A DNA stretch of 64,000 nucleotides from Pseudomonas fluorescens (lineage in GTDB: Bacteria; Pseudomonadota; Gammaproteobacteria; Pseudomonadales; Pseudomonadaceae). Numbering within the stretch: the stretch's first letter is position 1; every line of letters starts with the position of its first letter. A program made the position numbers and the translations under genes. Below are positions 49,866 to 59,235 of the stretch, one piece after another. The DNA is taken from the NCBI RefSeq assembly GCF_902498065.1, contig NZ_CABVIR010000006.1, positions 186,001 through 250,000 of the forward strand. The letters run 5' to 3'. Under the pieces are notes generated by a model. The model ran no database searches. It was given only the letters and a program-made list of their open reading frames with translations, and was not told the origin of the DNA.

Positions 49866-50731
49866 GAATTCTTATCAGCGGTAAACATGGACAGGTCTCA
49901 AGTGAATTGCAGAAGCGCCTGGGTGCAATGGGCGAGTTGGTCGTTCCAGGTCGCGATCAACTTGATCTGGCTCAACCCGAGCAGATTCGTCAGCAGGTCC
50001 GGCGCGTTCGTCCCGATCTGATCATCAACGCCGCGGCTTATACGGCGGTCGACAAGGCTCAAAGCGAGAAAGCAGCGGCGTTCGCCGTCAACGCGCAGGC
50101 TCCAGGCATTCTGGCTGAAGAAGCGGCGGCGCTTGGCATCCCGTTGATCCACTACTCCACCGATTACGTGTTCGACGGCCGCAAAGGCGCGCCGTACACC
50201 GAAACAGATGCGACTAACCCGCTTGGCGTCTACGGCGAGAGCAAACTGGCCGGTGAACAGGCGATCACGGCGGTACAAGGCAAACATCTGATCCTGCGCA
50301 CCAGTTGGGTCTACTCGACCCACGGCCACAACTTCCTGCTGACCATGCAACGTCTGCTACAAGAAAAACCGGAGTTGCGCATCGTCGCGGACCAGATCGG
50401 CGCGCCCACCTGGGCCGGTACGATCGCCAACAGCACCCTTGCCCTGATCGAGCGCTGGCAGGCCGGTGAGAGCGGCGCCTGGGGCACTTATCACCTGAGC
50501 GCCCAAGGTGAAACCTCATGGTTCGGATTCGCCCAGGCCATCGGCGAAGCGCTGCGGGAACAGGGCAAGCCTTGCGCGCACCTGTTGCCCATCCCTTCCA
50601 GCGATTACCCGACGCCTGCCGCCCGACCGTTGAACTCGCGCCTCGATTGCAGTCGCCTGCTCCGCGAATGGGGCGTCAGCCAGCCAGACTGGCAAACCGC
50701 GCTGCGCGAGTGTCTTGCCGGGCAAGCCTAG
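49862..50731 (+). CDS. rmlD: dTDP-4-dehydrorhamnose reductase
   Basis: This 289-residue SDR reductase makes dTDP-L-rhamnose. It shows ILISGKHGQVSSELQKRL (nucleotide binding), the STDYVFDGRKG motif and Y-x-x-x-K in GVYGESKLAGEQAI. It ends the rml operon 30 bp before dctB. The order B-A-C-D differs from the B-D-A-C order that I recall in P. aeruginosa. Confidence 0.96.
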   Translation: MRILISGKHGQVSSELQKRLGAMGELVVPGRDQLDLAQPEQIRQQVRRVRPDLIINAAAYTAVDKAQSEKAAAFAVNAQAPGILAEEAAALGIPLIHYSTDYVFDGRKGAPYTETDATNPLGVYGESKLAGEQAITAVQGKHLILRTSWVYSTHGHNFLLTMQRLLQEKPELRIVADQIGAPTWAGTIANSTLALIERWQAGESGAWGTYHLSAQGETSWFGFAQAIGEALREQGKPCAHLLPIPSSDYPTPAARPLNSRLDCSRLLREWGVSQPDWQTALRECLAGQA

Positions 50732-50761
50732 GCATAATGCGCCTGTACCCTCAGGCGCCTG

Positions 50762-52576
50762 ATGCTCATGACTCCGACCCTCCCCCGCAGACCCCGTTGG
50801 CGCAGCCTCGCACTGTTGGCGCTGTGCCTGGCGCCGTTGCTGTGGCCGCTGGAGCATCTGGCCGAGCGTTACTACCGCAGCGAACTGGCCGGGCAGAACC
50901 GACAGACCCTCGACCTGTACGTCGCCAACCTGCTGGGCACACTGCACCGTTATGAAGTGTTGCCGCAGATCCTCGGCGACCTGCCGGCGCTGCGTGCCAC
51001 GCTCGGAGCCCCCGACGATGGTGTGACCCAAGGCAATGCCAACCGGCTGCTGAAAAACATCAGCGCGCAAACCGGCGCCGAAGTCATGTACCTGATGGAC
51101 ACCACCGGCAAGACCCTCGCGGCGTCCAACTGGGACAAACACGACAGCTTCGTCGGCCGAAACTTTTCGTTCCGCCCGTATTTCAGCGAAGCCATGGCCG
51201 GGCGTCTCGGGCGGTTTTTCGGGCTGGGCACCACGTCGGCCAAACGCGGTTACTTCTTTGCAGCGGCGGTGCGCGACGGCGAAAAAGTCCTCGGTGTACT
51301 GGTGATCAAGGTCGACCTGGACCACACCGAAAGCCTTTGGGGCAAAACCCCGGAACAACTGCTGGTCACCGACCACAACGGCGTGGTCATCCTCACCTCG
51401 CGGCCAGAGTGGCGATTCCGCGCGACCCGGCCACTGGGCGAAAGCGAGCGCGAGGCAATCACCGCGATTCAACCCTATCCGACCCGCGCCCCGAAACCGT
51501 TGAATCTCAATCCAGACGCCTGGCTGACCCAGACCCGGCAGATCGACGAAACCGGCTGGAGCGTCAGCATCCTTGCGCCGCGCACCTTGATCGATCGCCC
51601 GGTGCGCACGGTGGTTGCCATCGGCGGCGCGACACTGCTGGTGTTAATGCTGCTGCTCGGCCTGATGATGCAGCGCCGCCGTCACTACCTCGAACGAATC
51701 GCCTTCGAAGGCAAGGCCCGCCGGGAACTGGAAGGCCGGGTCGCCGAACGAACCAGCGACCTCGAAGGCCTGAACCGCCGACTGAAACAGGAAGTGCTGG
51801 AGCGCGAGCACGCCCAACAGGAACTGGTACGCGCCCAGGATGACCTGGTGCAGGCCGGCAAGTTGTCGGCGCTGGGGACCATGTCGGCCAGCATCAGCCA
51901 TGAGCTGAATCAACCGCTGGCCGCCATCCGCAGCTACGCGGAAAACGCCGAAGTGCTGCTCGATCATCAGCGCACCGACGATGCACGCGGCAACCTCAAA
52001 CTGATCAGTGAACTGACCGGGCGCATGGCCTCGATCATTGCGCACCTGCGTGCCTTTGCCCGGCGCGATCGCCACGCCCCGGAGAGCGTCGCGCTGCAAC
52101 CGGCGCTGGACGATGCGTTGGCATTGCTGGCCAAACGGCGGCGCAGCATGGAAGTCGAGCTGATCCGCGATTTGCCCGCCGCCACGCTGTGGGTCGAGGC
52201 CGGGGAAACCCGACTGCGCCAGGTGCTCGGCAATCTGCTGGCCAACGCATTGGACGCGCTGACGGAAAAAGGCCCGCCGCGTAAACTCTGGTTGAGTGCC
52301 CAATCCACTGCCGACGGCGTCAATCTGTACATTCGCGACAACGGCCCCGGCTTTTGCATGGAAGCCCTTGGTCGCGCCAGCGAGCCCTTCTACACCACCA
52401 AGACCCGCACGCAGGGGCTCGGTCTGGGGCTGGCGATTTGCGAAACCCTGATGCGCGCCTTCGGCGGTGAACTGTCGTTCGCCAACCACAAGGAAGGCGG
52501 CGCCCTGATCACCCTGAAACTGCGCGCAGGCGCACCGGGCGTGAGCCTGCAACCGTCCGAGGACCGAAGTGCATGA
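50762..52576 (+). CDS. dctB: C4-dicarboxylate sensor histidine kinase DctB
   Basis: This 604-residue membrane sensor has an N-terminal helix, a periplasmic double-PAS (dCache) domain of about 250 residues (VMYLMDTTGKTLAASNWDKH, ITAIQPYPTRAPK region), and a second helix (LLVLMLLLGLMMQRRR). A coiled coil, the H-box with phospho-acceptor His380 (SISHELNQPLAAIRSYAENA) and an ATPase domain (DNGPGF, GLGLGLAI) follow. It senses succinate, malate or fumarate and phosphorylates DctD, whose gene overlaps by ATGA. Confidence 0.95.
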   Translation: MLMTPTLPRRPRWRSLALLALCLAPLLWPLEHLAERYYRSELAGQNRQTLDLYVANLLGTLHRYEVLPQILGDLPALRATLGAPDDGVTQGNANRLLKNISAQTGAEVMYLMDTTGKTLAASNWDKHDSFVGRNFSFRPYFSEAMAGRLGRFFGLGTTSAKRGYFFAAAVRDGEKVLGVLVIKVDLDHTESLWGKTPEQLLVTDHNGVVILTSRPEWRFRATRPLGESEREAITAIQPYPTRAPKPLNLNPDAWLTQTRQIDETGWSVSILAPRTLIDRPVRTVVAIGGATLLVLMLLLGLMMQRRRHYLERIAFEGKARRELEGRVAERTSDLEGLNRRLKQEVLEREHAQQELVRAQDDLVQAGKLSALGTMSASISHELNQPLAAIRSYAENAEVLLDHQRTDDARGNLKLISELTGRMASIIAHLRAFARRDRHAPESVALQPALDDALALLAKRRRSMEVELIRDLPAATLWVEAGETRLRQVLGNLLANALDALTEKGPPRKLWLSAQSTADGVNLYIRDNGPGFCMEALGRASEPFYTTKTRTQGLGLGLAICETLMRAFGGELSFANHKEGGALITLKLRAGAPGVSLQPSEDRSA

Positions 52577-53958
52577 CCATCGACAACCGCATCCAGGTCG
52601 TGCTGATCGACGATGATCCCCACCTGCGCCAGGCCCTGAGCCAGACGCTGGATCTGGCCGGCCTGAAAATCCTGCCACTCGCCGAAGCCAAGGGCCTGGC
52701 CGGGCAACTGGAGCGTGACTGGCCGGGTGTGGTGGTCAGCGATATCCGCATGCCCGGCATGGACGGTCTGGAGTTACTGACTGAATTGCACGCCCAGGAC
52801 CCGGAGTTGCCGGTGCTGCTGATCACCGGTCACGGTGACGTGCCACTGGCAGTCCAGGCGATGCGCGCCGGCGCTTATGACTTCCTCGAAAAACCGTTCG
52901 CCAGCGACGCCCTGCTCGACAGCGTCCGTCGCGCGCTGGCCCTGCGCCGACTGGTGCTGGACAACCGCAGCTTGCGTCTGGCGCTGAGCGACCGCAACGA
53001 ACTGAGCACCCGACTGGTCGGGCAATCGGCGCCGATGCTGCGTCTGCGCGAGCAGATCGGCGCACTGGCGGCGACCAGGGCCGATGTGCTGATCCTCGGC
53101 GAAACCGGCGCCGGCAAAGAAGTCGTCGCGCGGGCGCTGCACGATTTGTCGAACCGGCGTAACGGCCCGTTCGTGGCCATCAACGCCGGGGCCCTGGCCG
53201 AGTCCGTGGTGGAAAGCGAATTGTTCGGTCATGAGCCGGGCGCGTTTACCGGTGCGCAGAAGCGCCGTATCGGCAAGTTCGAATTCGCCAGCGGCGGCAC
53301 CGTCTTCCTCGATGAAATCGAAAGCATGAGCCTGGACGTGCAGGTGAAATTGCTGCGCTTGCTGCAAGAGCGGGTGGTCGAGCGCCTGGGTGGCAATCAG
53401 CTGATCCCGCTGGACATCCGCATCATCGCCGCCACCAAGGAAGACCTGCGCCAGTCCGCCGATCAGGGCCGCTTCCGCGCCGACTTGTATTACCGCCTCA
53501 ACGTCGCCCCGTTGCGCATTCCGCCGCTGCGCGAACGCGGTGAAGATGCGCTGATGCTGTTCCAGCACTTCGCCGACGAAGCCAGCGCTCGCCACGGCTT
53601 GCCGCCCCATGAACTGCAACCGGGGCAGCGGGCGTTGCTGCTGCGTCACACCTGGCCGGGCAACGTGCGGGAATTGCAGAACGCCGCCGAACGTTTCGCC
53701 CTGGGCCTGGAACTGGCACTGGACAACAGCGCGCCGGAGGGTGGGGCGAGCACAACGGTTGAAGCGATCAGCGGCGGCTTGAGCGAGCAGGTGGAAAACT
53801 TCGAGAAGTCGTTGATTGCCGCTGAGCTGGCGCGCGCTCACAGCTCGGTGCGCAGCCTCGCCGAAGCCTTGGGCATTCCGCGCAAGACCTTGCACGACAA
53901 ACTGCGCAAGCACGGGCTGAATTTCGCCGATCACCACCCGACCGACGAACTCGATTGA
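52573..53958 (+). CDS. dctD: C4-dicarboxylate response regulator DctD (sigma-54 activator)
   Basis: This 461-residue NtrC-family regulator has a receiver domain with phospho-acceptor Asp57 (VVVSDIRMPGMDG). The AAA+ domain has Walker A GETGAGKEVVARAL and the sigma-54 contact loop ELFGHEPGAFTGAQ. A Fis-type helix-turn-helix ends the protein (SLAEALGIPRKTLHDKLRKH). It activates dicarboxylate transport genes such as dctA with RpoN; dctA is not in this window. Confidence 0.96.
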   Translation: MTIDNRIQVVLIDDDPHLRQALSQTLDLAGLKILPLAEAKGLAGQLERDWPGVVVSDIRMPGMDGLELLTELHAQDPELPVLLITGHGDVPLAVQAMRAGAYDFLEKPFASDALLDSVRRALALRRLVLDNRSLRLALSDRNELSTRLVGQSAPMLRLREQIGALAATRADVLILGETGAGKEVVARALHDLSNRRNGPFVAINAGALAESVVESELFGHEPGAFTGAQKRRIGKFEFASGGTVFLDEIESMSLDVQVKLLRLLQERVVERLGGNQLIPLDIRIIAATKEDLRQSADQGRFRADLYYRLNVAPLRIPPLRERGEDALMLFQHFADEASARHGLPPHELQPGQRALLLRHTWPGNVRELQNAAERFALGLELALDNSAPEGGASTTVEAISGGLSEQVENFEKSLIAAELARAHSSVRSLAEALGIPRKTLHDKLRKHGLNFADHHPTDELD

Positions 53959-53998
53959 TCGACCTTCAAACCGCACACTTCAAACAAAAGGCCCCTTC

Positions 53999-54454
53999 AT
54001 GAACCGCGACAGTCGTCACCTGGAATCAGTCCTCCACCGCGACATTCCCCTGACGCAAGCCATGGGCGTCAAAGTGCTCGACTGGCACGACCAGCAACTG
54101 CGCCTGCACTTGCCGCTGGAAGCCAACGTCAATCACAAAAGCACCATGTTCGGCGGCAGCCTGTACTGCGGCGCGGTGCTGGCGGGTTGGGGCTGGCTGC
54201 ATTTGCGTTTGCGTGAGGAAGGGATTGAAGACGGGCACATCGTGATTCAGGAAGGACAGATCAGCTATCCGCTGCCGGTGACCCTGGACGCGACCGCGAT
54301 TTGCCAGGCGCCGAGTGCGGCGGTGTGGAAGAAGTTTTTGACGATGTATCAGCGCTACGGTCGGGCAAGGTTGACGCTGCATTCGCGGATTGTGAATGCA
54401 GGAAGTGAAGACGATGCGGTGACGTTTACCGGGCAGTACGTCCTGCACCGGTAA
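53999..54454 (+). CDS. Hotdog-fold thioesterase (YiiD C-terminal type)
   Basis: This 151-residue protein resembles the thioesterase domain at the C-terminus of YiiD: LRLHLPLEANVNHKSTMFGG, SLYCGAVLAGWGWLHLRL, and a beta-rich end ARLTLHSRIVNAG. The N-acetyltransferase half of YiiD is absent, as is common for stand-alone Pseudomonas versions. The acyl substrate is unknown. Confidence 0.8.
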   Translation: MNRDSRHLESVLHRDIPLTQAMGVKVLDWHDQQLRLHLPLEANVNHKSTMFGGSLYCGAVLAGWGWLHLRLREEGIEDGHIVIQEGQISYPLPVTLDATAICQAPSAAVWKKFLTMYQRYGRARLTLHSRIVNAGSEDDAVTFTGQYVLHR

Positions 54455-54460
54455 ACCACA

Positions 54461-54557
54461 GAACCTGTGGGAGTGAGCCTGCTCGCGATGAGGCAGTACC
54501 AGCCAACGTGATAGTTGCCTGACCCGCCGCCATTACGAGCAGGTTCGCTCCCAAAAG
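54461..54557. repeat. Degenerate inverted REP pair
   Basis: The arms cctgtgggagtgagcctgct and cgagcaggttcgctccca lie between convergent genes. Confidence 0.75.
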
Positions 54558-54565
54558 GAACGACC

Positions 54566-55393
54566 TTAGCTGCGCGCCAGTTCCAGCAGCTTGTCGCGCC
54601 AGGCCGCTTTCGCTGGCAGCGCCAGGAAAAATTCATTCAACAGCGATTCCCGCGCCGGATAACAAAACGGCGCACCGCTCAAATCCAGCACTGCACCACC
54701 CGCCCCTTCCAGCACACCCTGCGCCGCCGCCGTATCCCACTGCGAAGTCGGCGCCAGACGTGGATAACAATCCGCCGCCCCTTCTGCCAACAGGCAAAAT
54801 TTCAGCGAACTGCCGATATTGGCCAGTTGCAACTCACCCAGACTATCGCTCAACCCCGCCAGCAAGCGTTCCTGCTCGGGGCTCGAATGCCGGCGACTGG
54901 CGACCACGGTGAATGCCTCACCTGGCGGCGGAACCTCGCGCACGTGGATGGGCAACGGTTGCGCACCGGCATCACCACGCCACGCGCCCAGCCCGGCACC
55001 ACCGACGTAGAAACGCCCGTTGGTCGGCATCGACACCACGCCAAACACCACACGACCTTGCTCGATCAGCGCGATGTTGACGGTGAATTCTTCGCTGCCC
55101 GAGATGAACTCCTTGGTCCCGTCCAGCGGATCGACCAGCCACCAGCGCTGCCAACCGGCGCGCACGCTCTGGGGGATGTTGGCGTCCTCTTCGGACAATA
55201 CCGGGATGCTCGGGTCCAGCGCGGTCAGCCCGGCCAGTATCAGATGATGAGCGGCCAGATCGGCCGCGGTGACCGGTGAGTCGTCGGCCTTGGCGGTCAC
55301 GGTCGTGCCGGTGCGCCAGAACGGCAGGATCGCGTCGCCAGCCTTCAATGCCAGTTCAATCACCGGCGCCATCAAGGGATGCGGGAAATTCAT
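54566..55393 (-). CDS. cysQ: 3'(2'),5'-bisphosphate nucleotidase
   Basis: This 275-residue inositol-monophosphatase-fold enzyme clears 3'-phosphoadenosine 5'-phosphate (PAP) made in sulfate assimilation. It shows ADDSPVTAADLAAHHLI, the metal site VLSEEDANIP, and the signature WWLVDPLDGTKEFISGSEEF, then TSQWDTAAAQGVLEGAGGAV. It overlaps nudE (ATGA), forming one operon. Confidence 0.96.
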   Translation of the reverse strand: MNFPHPLMAPVIELALKAGDAILPFWRTGTTVTAKADDSPVTAADLAAHHLILAGLTALDPSIPVLSEEDANIPQSVRAGWQRWWLVDPLDGTKEFISGSEEFTVNIALIEQGRVVFGVVSMPTNGRFYVGGAGLGAWRGDAGAQPLPIHVREVPPPGEAFTVVASRRHSSPEQERLLAGLSDSLGELQLANIGSSLKFCLLAEGAADCYPRLAPTSQWDTAAAQGVLEGAGGAVLDLSGAPFCYPARESLLNEFFLALPAKAAWRDKLLELARS

Positions 55394-55956
55394 GGCAGGA
55401 ACACCCCACGCTGAGTCAACAGATCACGGGCCAGGTACAGCGCCGCCAAGGCACGGCCCTCAGTGAATCGCGGGTTCTGGGCCAGGCCGGACAGTTCACG
55501 CAGATTGATCTTGTCCACGCCCATCGGCTCGGGCTCGTCGCCTTCCAGCCTTTCTTCGTACAGATCCGTGGCCAGCACCACCTGAATTTTCTGGCTCATG
55601 TAACCCGGCGACAAGGACAACTCAGTCAGATGCTCCAGCTGTCGCGCGCCATAACCGGCTTCTTCCTTGAGCTCGCGCTCCGCCGCCGCCAACACGTCTT
55701 CGCCCGGCTCGATCAAGCCCTTGGGCAGCGACAGCTCGTATTCATCGGTGCCGCCGCAATATTCCTCCACCAACACCGCGTGGTCCGCGTCAAGCATCGC
55801 CACAATCATCACCGCGCCATAACCGGCGCCTTTGCCGACCAGTCGCTCATAAGTGCGCTCCACGCCATTGGAAAAGCGCAATTTCAGCTCTTCGACGCAG
55901 AACAAACGGCTGGTGGCGACAATCTCGCGGGCGAGGATGGTGGGTTTCTGGCGCAT
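55390..55956 (-). CDS. nudE: ADP compounds hydrolase NudE
   Basis: This 188-residue Nudix hydrolase carries the box G-x5-E-x7-REUxEE-x2-GU in GLIEPGEDVLAAAERELKEE followed by AGYG. NudE hydrolyses ADP-ribose, Ap3A and NADH. It is upstream of and overlapping with cysQ, both acting on adenine nucleotide by-products. It is transcribed divergently from yrfG. Confidence 0.94.
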   Translation of the reverse strand: MRQKPTILAREIVATSRLFCVEELKLRFSNGVERTYERLVGKGAGYGAVMIVAMLDADHAVLVEEYCGGTDEYELSLPKGLIEPGEDVLAAAERELKEEAGYGARQLEHLTELSLSPGYMSQKIQVVLATDLYEERLEGDEPEPMGVDKINLRELSGLAQNPRFTEGRALAALYLARDLLTQRGVFLP

Positions 55957-56046
55957 GAAAAGCTCCTTGGCGTGAACGCGTTACTATACCCGGCCTATCC
56001 TGATTGTTGACCTCGGATATCTTTTTTACCGTTGGAGAAGTTTTTT

Positions 56047-56709
56047 ATGTCACTGCTGCCGTGGCGCGACATCGACACCGTTCTGCTGGACATGGACGGC
56101 ACGCTGCTGGACCTGCACTTCGACAACCATTTCTGGCTGGAACATCTGCCCCAGCGTTACGCCGAGTTGCACGGGGTGAGCCGGGCCATGGCCGAGATGG
56201 AATTGCAGCCGCTGTTTGAACGCAACGCCGGTCAGTTGCAGTGGTATTGCCTGGATTTCTGGAGCGCCGAACTGAAGCTGCCAGTGCGCGAACTGAAACT
56301 GGAAACCGCGCACCTGATCGCTTTGCGCCCGGATGCGGATACGTTCCTGGAGGCGATCAAGCAGGCCGGAAAACGTGTGGTGATGATCACCAATGCGCAC
56401 AGAGATTCGCTGTCACTGAAACTGGAACGGATTGAACTGGCGCCTTACTTCGAGCGGTTGATCAGTTCCCACGATTACGGCTTCCCCAAGGAAAATCCGC
56501 AGTTTTGGCAGGCATTGCAGGCGGACATCGGCTTCGATCCGGCGCGCAGCCTGTTTATCGACGATACGGTGCCGATCCTGCGCAGTGCGCGGGATTTCGG
56601 TGTTGCGCATTTGTTGGCGGTGCGGGAACCGGACAGCCGCAAAGGGCCGAAAGACACGGCGGAGTTTGCGGCGGTGGTTGATTACCGGGAGTTGATTGCC
56701 GGGCTTTAG
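56047..56709 (+). CDS. yrfG: GMP/IMP nucleotidase YrfG (HAD family)
   Basis: The protein is 220 residues from ATG 56047. It has HAD motif I VLLDMDGTLLDLHFDNHFW, motif II VVMITNAHRDSL and motif III/IV FPKENPQFW plus LFIDDTVPILRSA. YrfG dephosphorylates purine mononucleotides. Its divergent position next to nudE is conserved in Pseudomonas. Confidence 0.92.
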   Translation: MSLLPWRDIDTVLLDMDGTLLDLHFDNHFWLEHLPQRYAELHGVSRAMAEMELQPLFERNAGQLQWYCLDFWSAELKLPVRELKLETAHLIALRPDADTFLEAIKQAGKRVVMITNAHRDSLSLKLERIELAPYFERLISSHDYGFPKENPQFWQALQADIGFDPARSLFIDDTVPILRSARDFGVAHLLAVREPDSRKGPKDTAEFAAVVDYRELIAGL

Positions 56710-56715
56710 ACCGCG

Positions 56716-56815
56716 TCGCCTGCATCGCGGGCAAGCCACGCTCCCACAGGTTCTGAGTCGTGCGCACCTTTTGTGAACGACACAAATCCCGTGGGAGCGG
56801 GCTTGCCCGCGATGG
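56716..56815. repeat. Inverted REP pair (REPIN)
   Basis: The arms atcgcgggcaagccacgctc and gagcgggcttgcccgcgat lie between yrfG and the LysM gene, which are convergent. Confidence 0.85.
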
Positions 56816-56835
56816 CCATCACCCGGTCTTGAGAC

Positions 56836-57276
56836 TTACTCAGGAATCCGCAACGACTGCCCCGGATAAATCTTGTTCACATCCTTGAGCATCGGCTTGT
56901 TGGCCTCGAAGATTTTTTGATACTGGTTGGCATCGCCATACACGCGCAAGGAAATCGCACTCAGCGTGTCGCCCTTCACAACCGTGACAAAGGTTGCAGC
57001 CTTCACCACCGGCCCGGTCACCGTAATCTGGTCATCCACGCTGCCGACACCGGCGATATTGCCCACGGCCAGCAGGATTTTCTCCTTCTCTTCCTGGCTT
57101 GCCACCTCACCGGTCACCGTGACTTTGTCGCCTTCCACTGTCGCCTGCACATTCGGATTACCCAGGCCGACCTTGCTGATGTGTTCCTTCAACTGCTCGC
57201 TGGCATTGGCGTTGCCCGGCGTCAGCAGATCGATAAGCTTTTCGCCTGCTTCTTTCACAAAGCTAAAAATACTCAT
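56836..57276 (-). CDS. lysM: BON-LysM domain protein (Kbp/YgaU-like)
   Basis: The protein is 146 residues from ATG 57276 (MSIFSFVKEAGEKLIDLLTP). A BON domain (residues about 30-90, VEGDKVTVTGEVASQEEKEK) is followed by a LysM domain (about 95-145, VVKGDTLSAISLRVYGDANQ). The family includes E. coli Kbp, a cytoplasmic potassium-binding protein. There is no signal peptide, which fits Kbp rather than a peptidoglycan binder. Confidence 0.92.
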   Translation of the reverse strand: MSIFSFVKEAGEKLIDLLTPGNANASEQLKEHISKVGLGNPNVQATVEGDKVTVTGEVASQEEKEKILLAVGNIAGVGSVDDQITVTGPVVKAATFVTVVKGDTLSAISLRVYGDANQYQKIFEANKPMLKDVNKIYPGQSLRIPE

Positions 57277-57413
57277 GGTGCACTCTCCTTGGTTTTTTTG
57301 GTTCCAGACGCAAAAGCCTAGACCAAGGTTGCAACACCCGGCTCCCACCCGACCAATGACGCCGCCGCCCCCCAGGCGCTAGAATCCCGACCTCCCCGCA
57401 CCCTGGAGCGAAG

Positions 57414-58301
57414 ATGGACATCAAGCAGCTGAAATTCCTCATCGCCCTCGACGAAACCCGGCATTTCGGCCAGGCCGCGGCGCGTTGTCATATCACCCAG
57501 CCCACCCTGTCCATGCGCTTGCGCAGCCTTGAAGAAGAACTTGAGTTGCCATTGGTCAACCGTGGCCAGCGTTTCGAAGGTTTCACTGCGCCGGGCGAGC
57601 GGGTGCTGGCCTGGGCGCGCACGGTGCTGGCGGCTTACGACGGTTTGCAGGCAGAAGCCGCTGCCTGCCGCGGGAATCTGGTCGGCACGCTGCGTCTGGG
57701 CGTAGTGCCGCTGTCGAGTTTCGATCCGCTGCCGCTGTTGCAACGCTTGCACGGCGAACACCCGAACCTGCGTTTCGAACTCTCGGCGCTGAGCTCCGAG
57801 CAGATCCTCGAACAACTGGCGAACAATCGCCTGGACCTCGGTGTGTCGTACCTGGAACGTCTGGATGCCGAACGTTTCGACTCTCTGGCCTTCAGCGAAA
57901 CCCGCATGGGCCTGCTCTACGATCAGCGCTTCTTCACGTTCGGGGAGGCGCCGCTGAGTTGGGAGTCGCTGATCGAACTGCCGCTGGGCATGCTCACCAG
58001 CGGCATGCACTTTCGCCAGTCCATCGACCACAATTTCCACAGCCGCGGCCTTACTCCGCAGCCGCTGTTGCAGACCGACGCCGTGCATCAACTGTTACAA
58101 GCCGTTCATGGCGGGTTGTGTTGTGCGGTAATGCCGCTGGAAGGCGGCCTGGAAAACCTGACTGACCATCTGCGCCTGCAACCGATCGAAAACGCCCAGA
58201 CCCTCGGCCGGCTGGGGCTGATCATGCGGCGCAGTGCTCCACGCTCGGCGTTGGCGGAAGCCTGTTTCGCGATTTATCAACAATCAATGACAAACTCTTG
58301 A
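57414..58301 (+). CDS. LysR-family transcriptional regulator
   Basis: This 295-residue protein has an N-terminal winged helix-turn-helix (FLIALDETRHFGQAAARCHI, TQPTLSMRLRSLEEEL) and the usual substrate-binding domain (LRLGVVPLSSFDPLPLLQRL). It lies 94 bp before fdhD in the same direction. It probably regulates the fdhD-oxidoreductase pair, although LysR regulators more often sit divergently. The effector is unknown. Confidence 0.93.
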   Translation: MDIKQLKFLIALDETRHFGQAAARCHITQPTLSMRLRSLEEELELPLVNRGQRFEGFTAPGERVLAWARTVLAAYDGLQAEAAACRGNLVGTLRLGVVPLSSFDPLPLLQRLHGEHPNLRFELSALSSEQILEQLANNRLDLGVSYLERLDAERFDSLAFSETRMGLLYDQRFFTFGEAPLSWESLIELPLGMLTSGMHFRQSIDHNFHSRGLTPQPLLQTDAVHQLLQAVHGGLCCAVMPLEGGLENLTDHLRLQPIENAQTLGRLGLIMRRSAPRSALAEACFAIYQQSMTNS

Positions 58302-58395
58302 TCGACGCCATCTATCGGTAGATCAGTAATAGCGATTAGACGCGACACTTTGACGCGCATAGGCTTAAAGCTGACTAAACCGTCGGTGATGCCCC

Positions 58396-59235
58396 ATGAA
58401 CGCCAAGCGCCCTGTTTGCGCGGCGCCAGCCCTCGAAACGCCCGCGCCCTCCGCCAGCCAAACGTACAGTTACAGCGACCTTCAATACACCGAATCGGCC
58501 AGCACCGCGCTGGCCGAAGAAGTCGCGTTGGCGATTGCCTATAACGGCATCAGTCAAGCGGTGATGCTGGTGACACCGACGGACCTGGAAGACTTCATCG
58601 TCGGTTTCAGCCTCGGCAGCGGCATCATCGAAGACGCCTCCGACATTTATGACCTGCAACTGAGCGGTTCGGGATCGGCGCAGTACGCGCAAGTGACCAT
58701 CGCCAACCGCGCCTTCTGGAACCTCAAGCAGCAGCGCCGGCAACTGGCCGGCACCAGCGGTTGCGGACTCTGCGGCGTGGAAGCGGTCGAGCAGGCCCTG
58801 CCGGACCTCAAGGTGCTGCCCGGCACACCGCTGCCGCCCGCCGAATGGCTCGATGGCTTGCGCCAACGCATCGGTGCGTTCCAGCCGCTCGGCCAGCATT
58901 GCGGCGCGGTGCATGCGGCGGTGTTCATGAACGGTCAGGGCGAATTGCTGTTGGGCCGCGAAGACATTGGCCGGCACAACGCCCTCGACAAGCTGATCGG
59001 CGGGCTGATCCGGCAAAAGATCCCGACCACCGGCGGCCTGGCGATTGTCACCAGTCGTTGCAGCCTCGAATTGATCCAGAAAGTGTTGCGCGCCGGCATC
59101 CAGACCCTCGTCAGCCTGTCGTCGCCCACCGGCCTTGCCGTGCAATGGGCCCGTCGTCACAACTTAAACCTTATCCATTTGCCCCAGAAGAATGCGCCGC
59201 GGGTCTACAGCCCAGCGTTGGAGAATCAAGCGTGA
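58396..59235 (+). CDS. fdhD: Sulfurtransferase FdhD
   Basis: This 279-residue protein transfers sulfur to the molybdenum cofactor of formate dehydrogenase. It contains TPTDLEDFIVGFSLGSGIIE, the Cys pair in TSGCGLCGVEAVEQ, and LLGREDIGRHNALDKLIGGL. It overlaps the downstream oxidoreductase start (GTGA), which links it directly to activation of that enzyme. Confidence 0.95.
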   Translation: MNAKRPVCAAPALETPAPSASQTYSYSDLQYTESASTALAEEVALAIAYNGISQAVMLVTPTDLEDFIVGFSLGSGIIEDASDIYDLQLSGSGSAQYAQVTIANRAFWNLKQQRRQLAGTSGCGLCGVEAVEQALPDLKVLPGTPLPPAEWLDGLRQRIGAFQPLGQHCGAVHAAVFMNGQGELLLGREDIGRHNALDKLIGGLIRQKIPTTGGLAIVTSRCSLELIQKVLRAGIQTLVSLSSPTGLAVQWARRHNLNLIHLPQKNAPRVYSPALENQA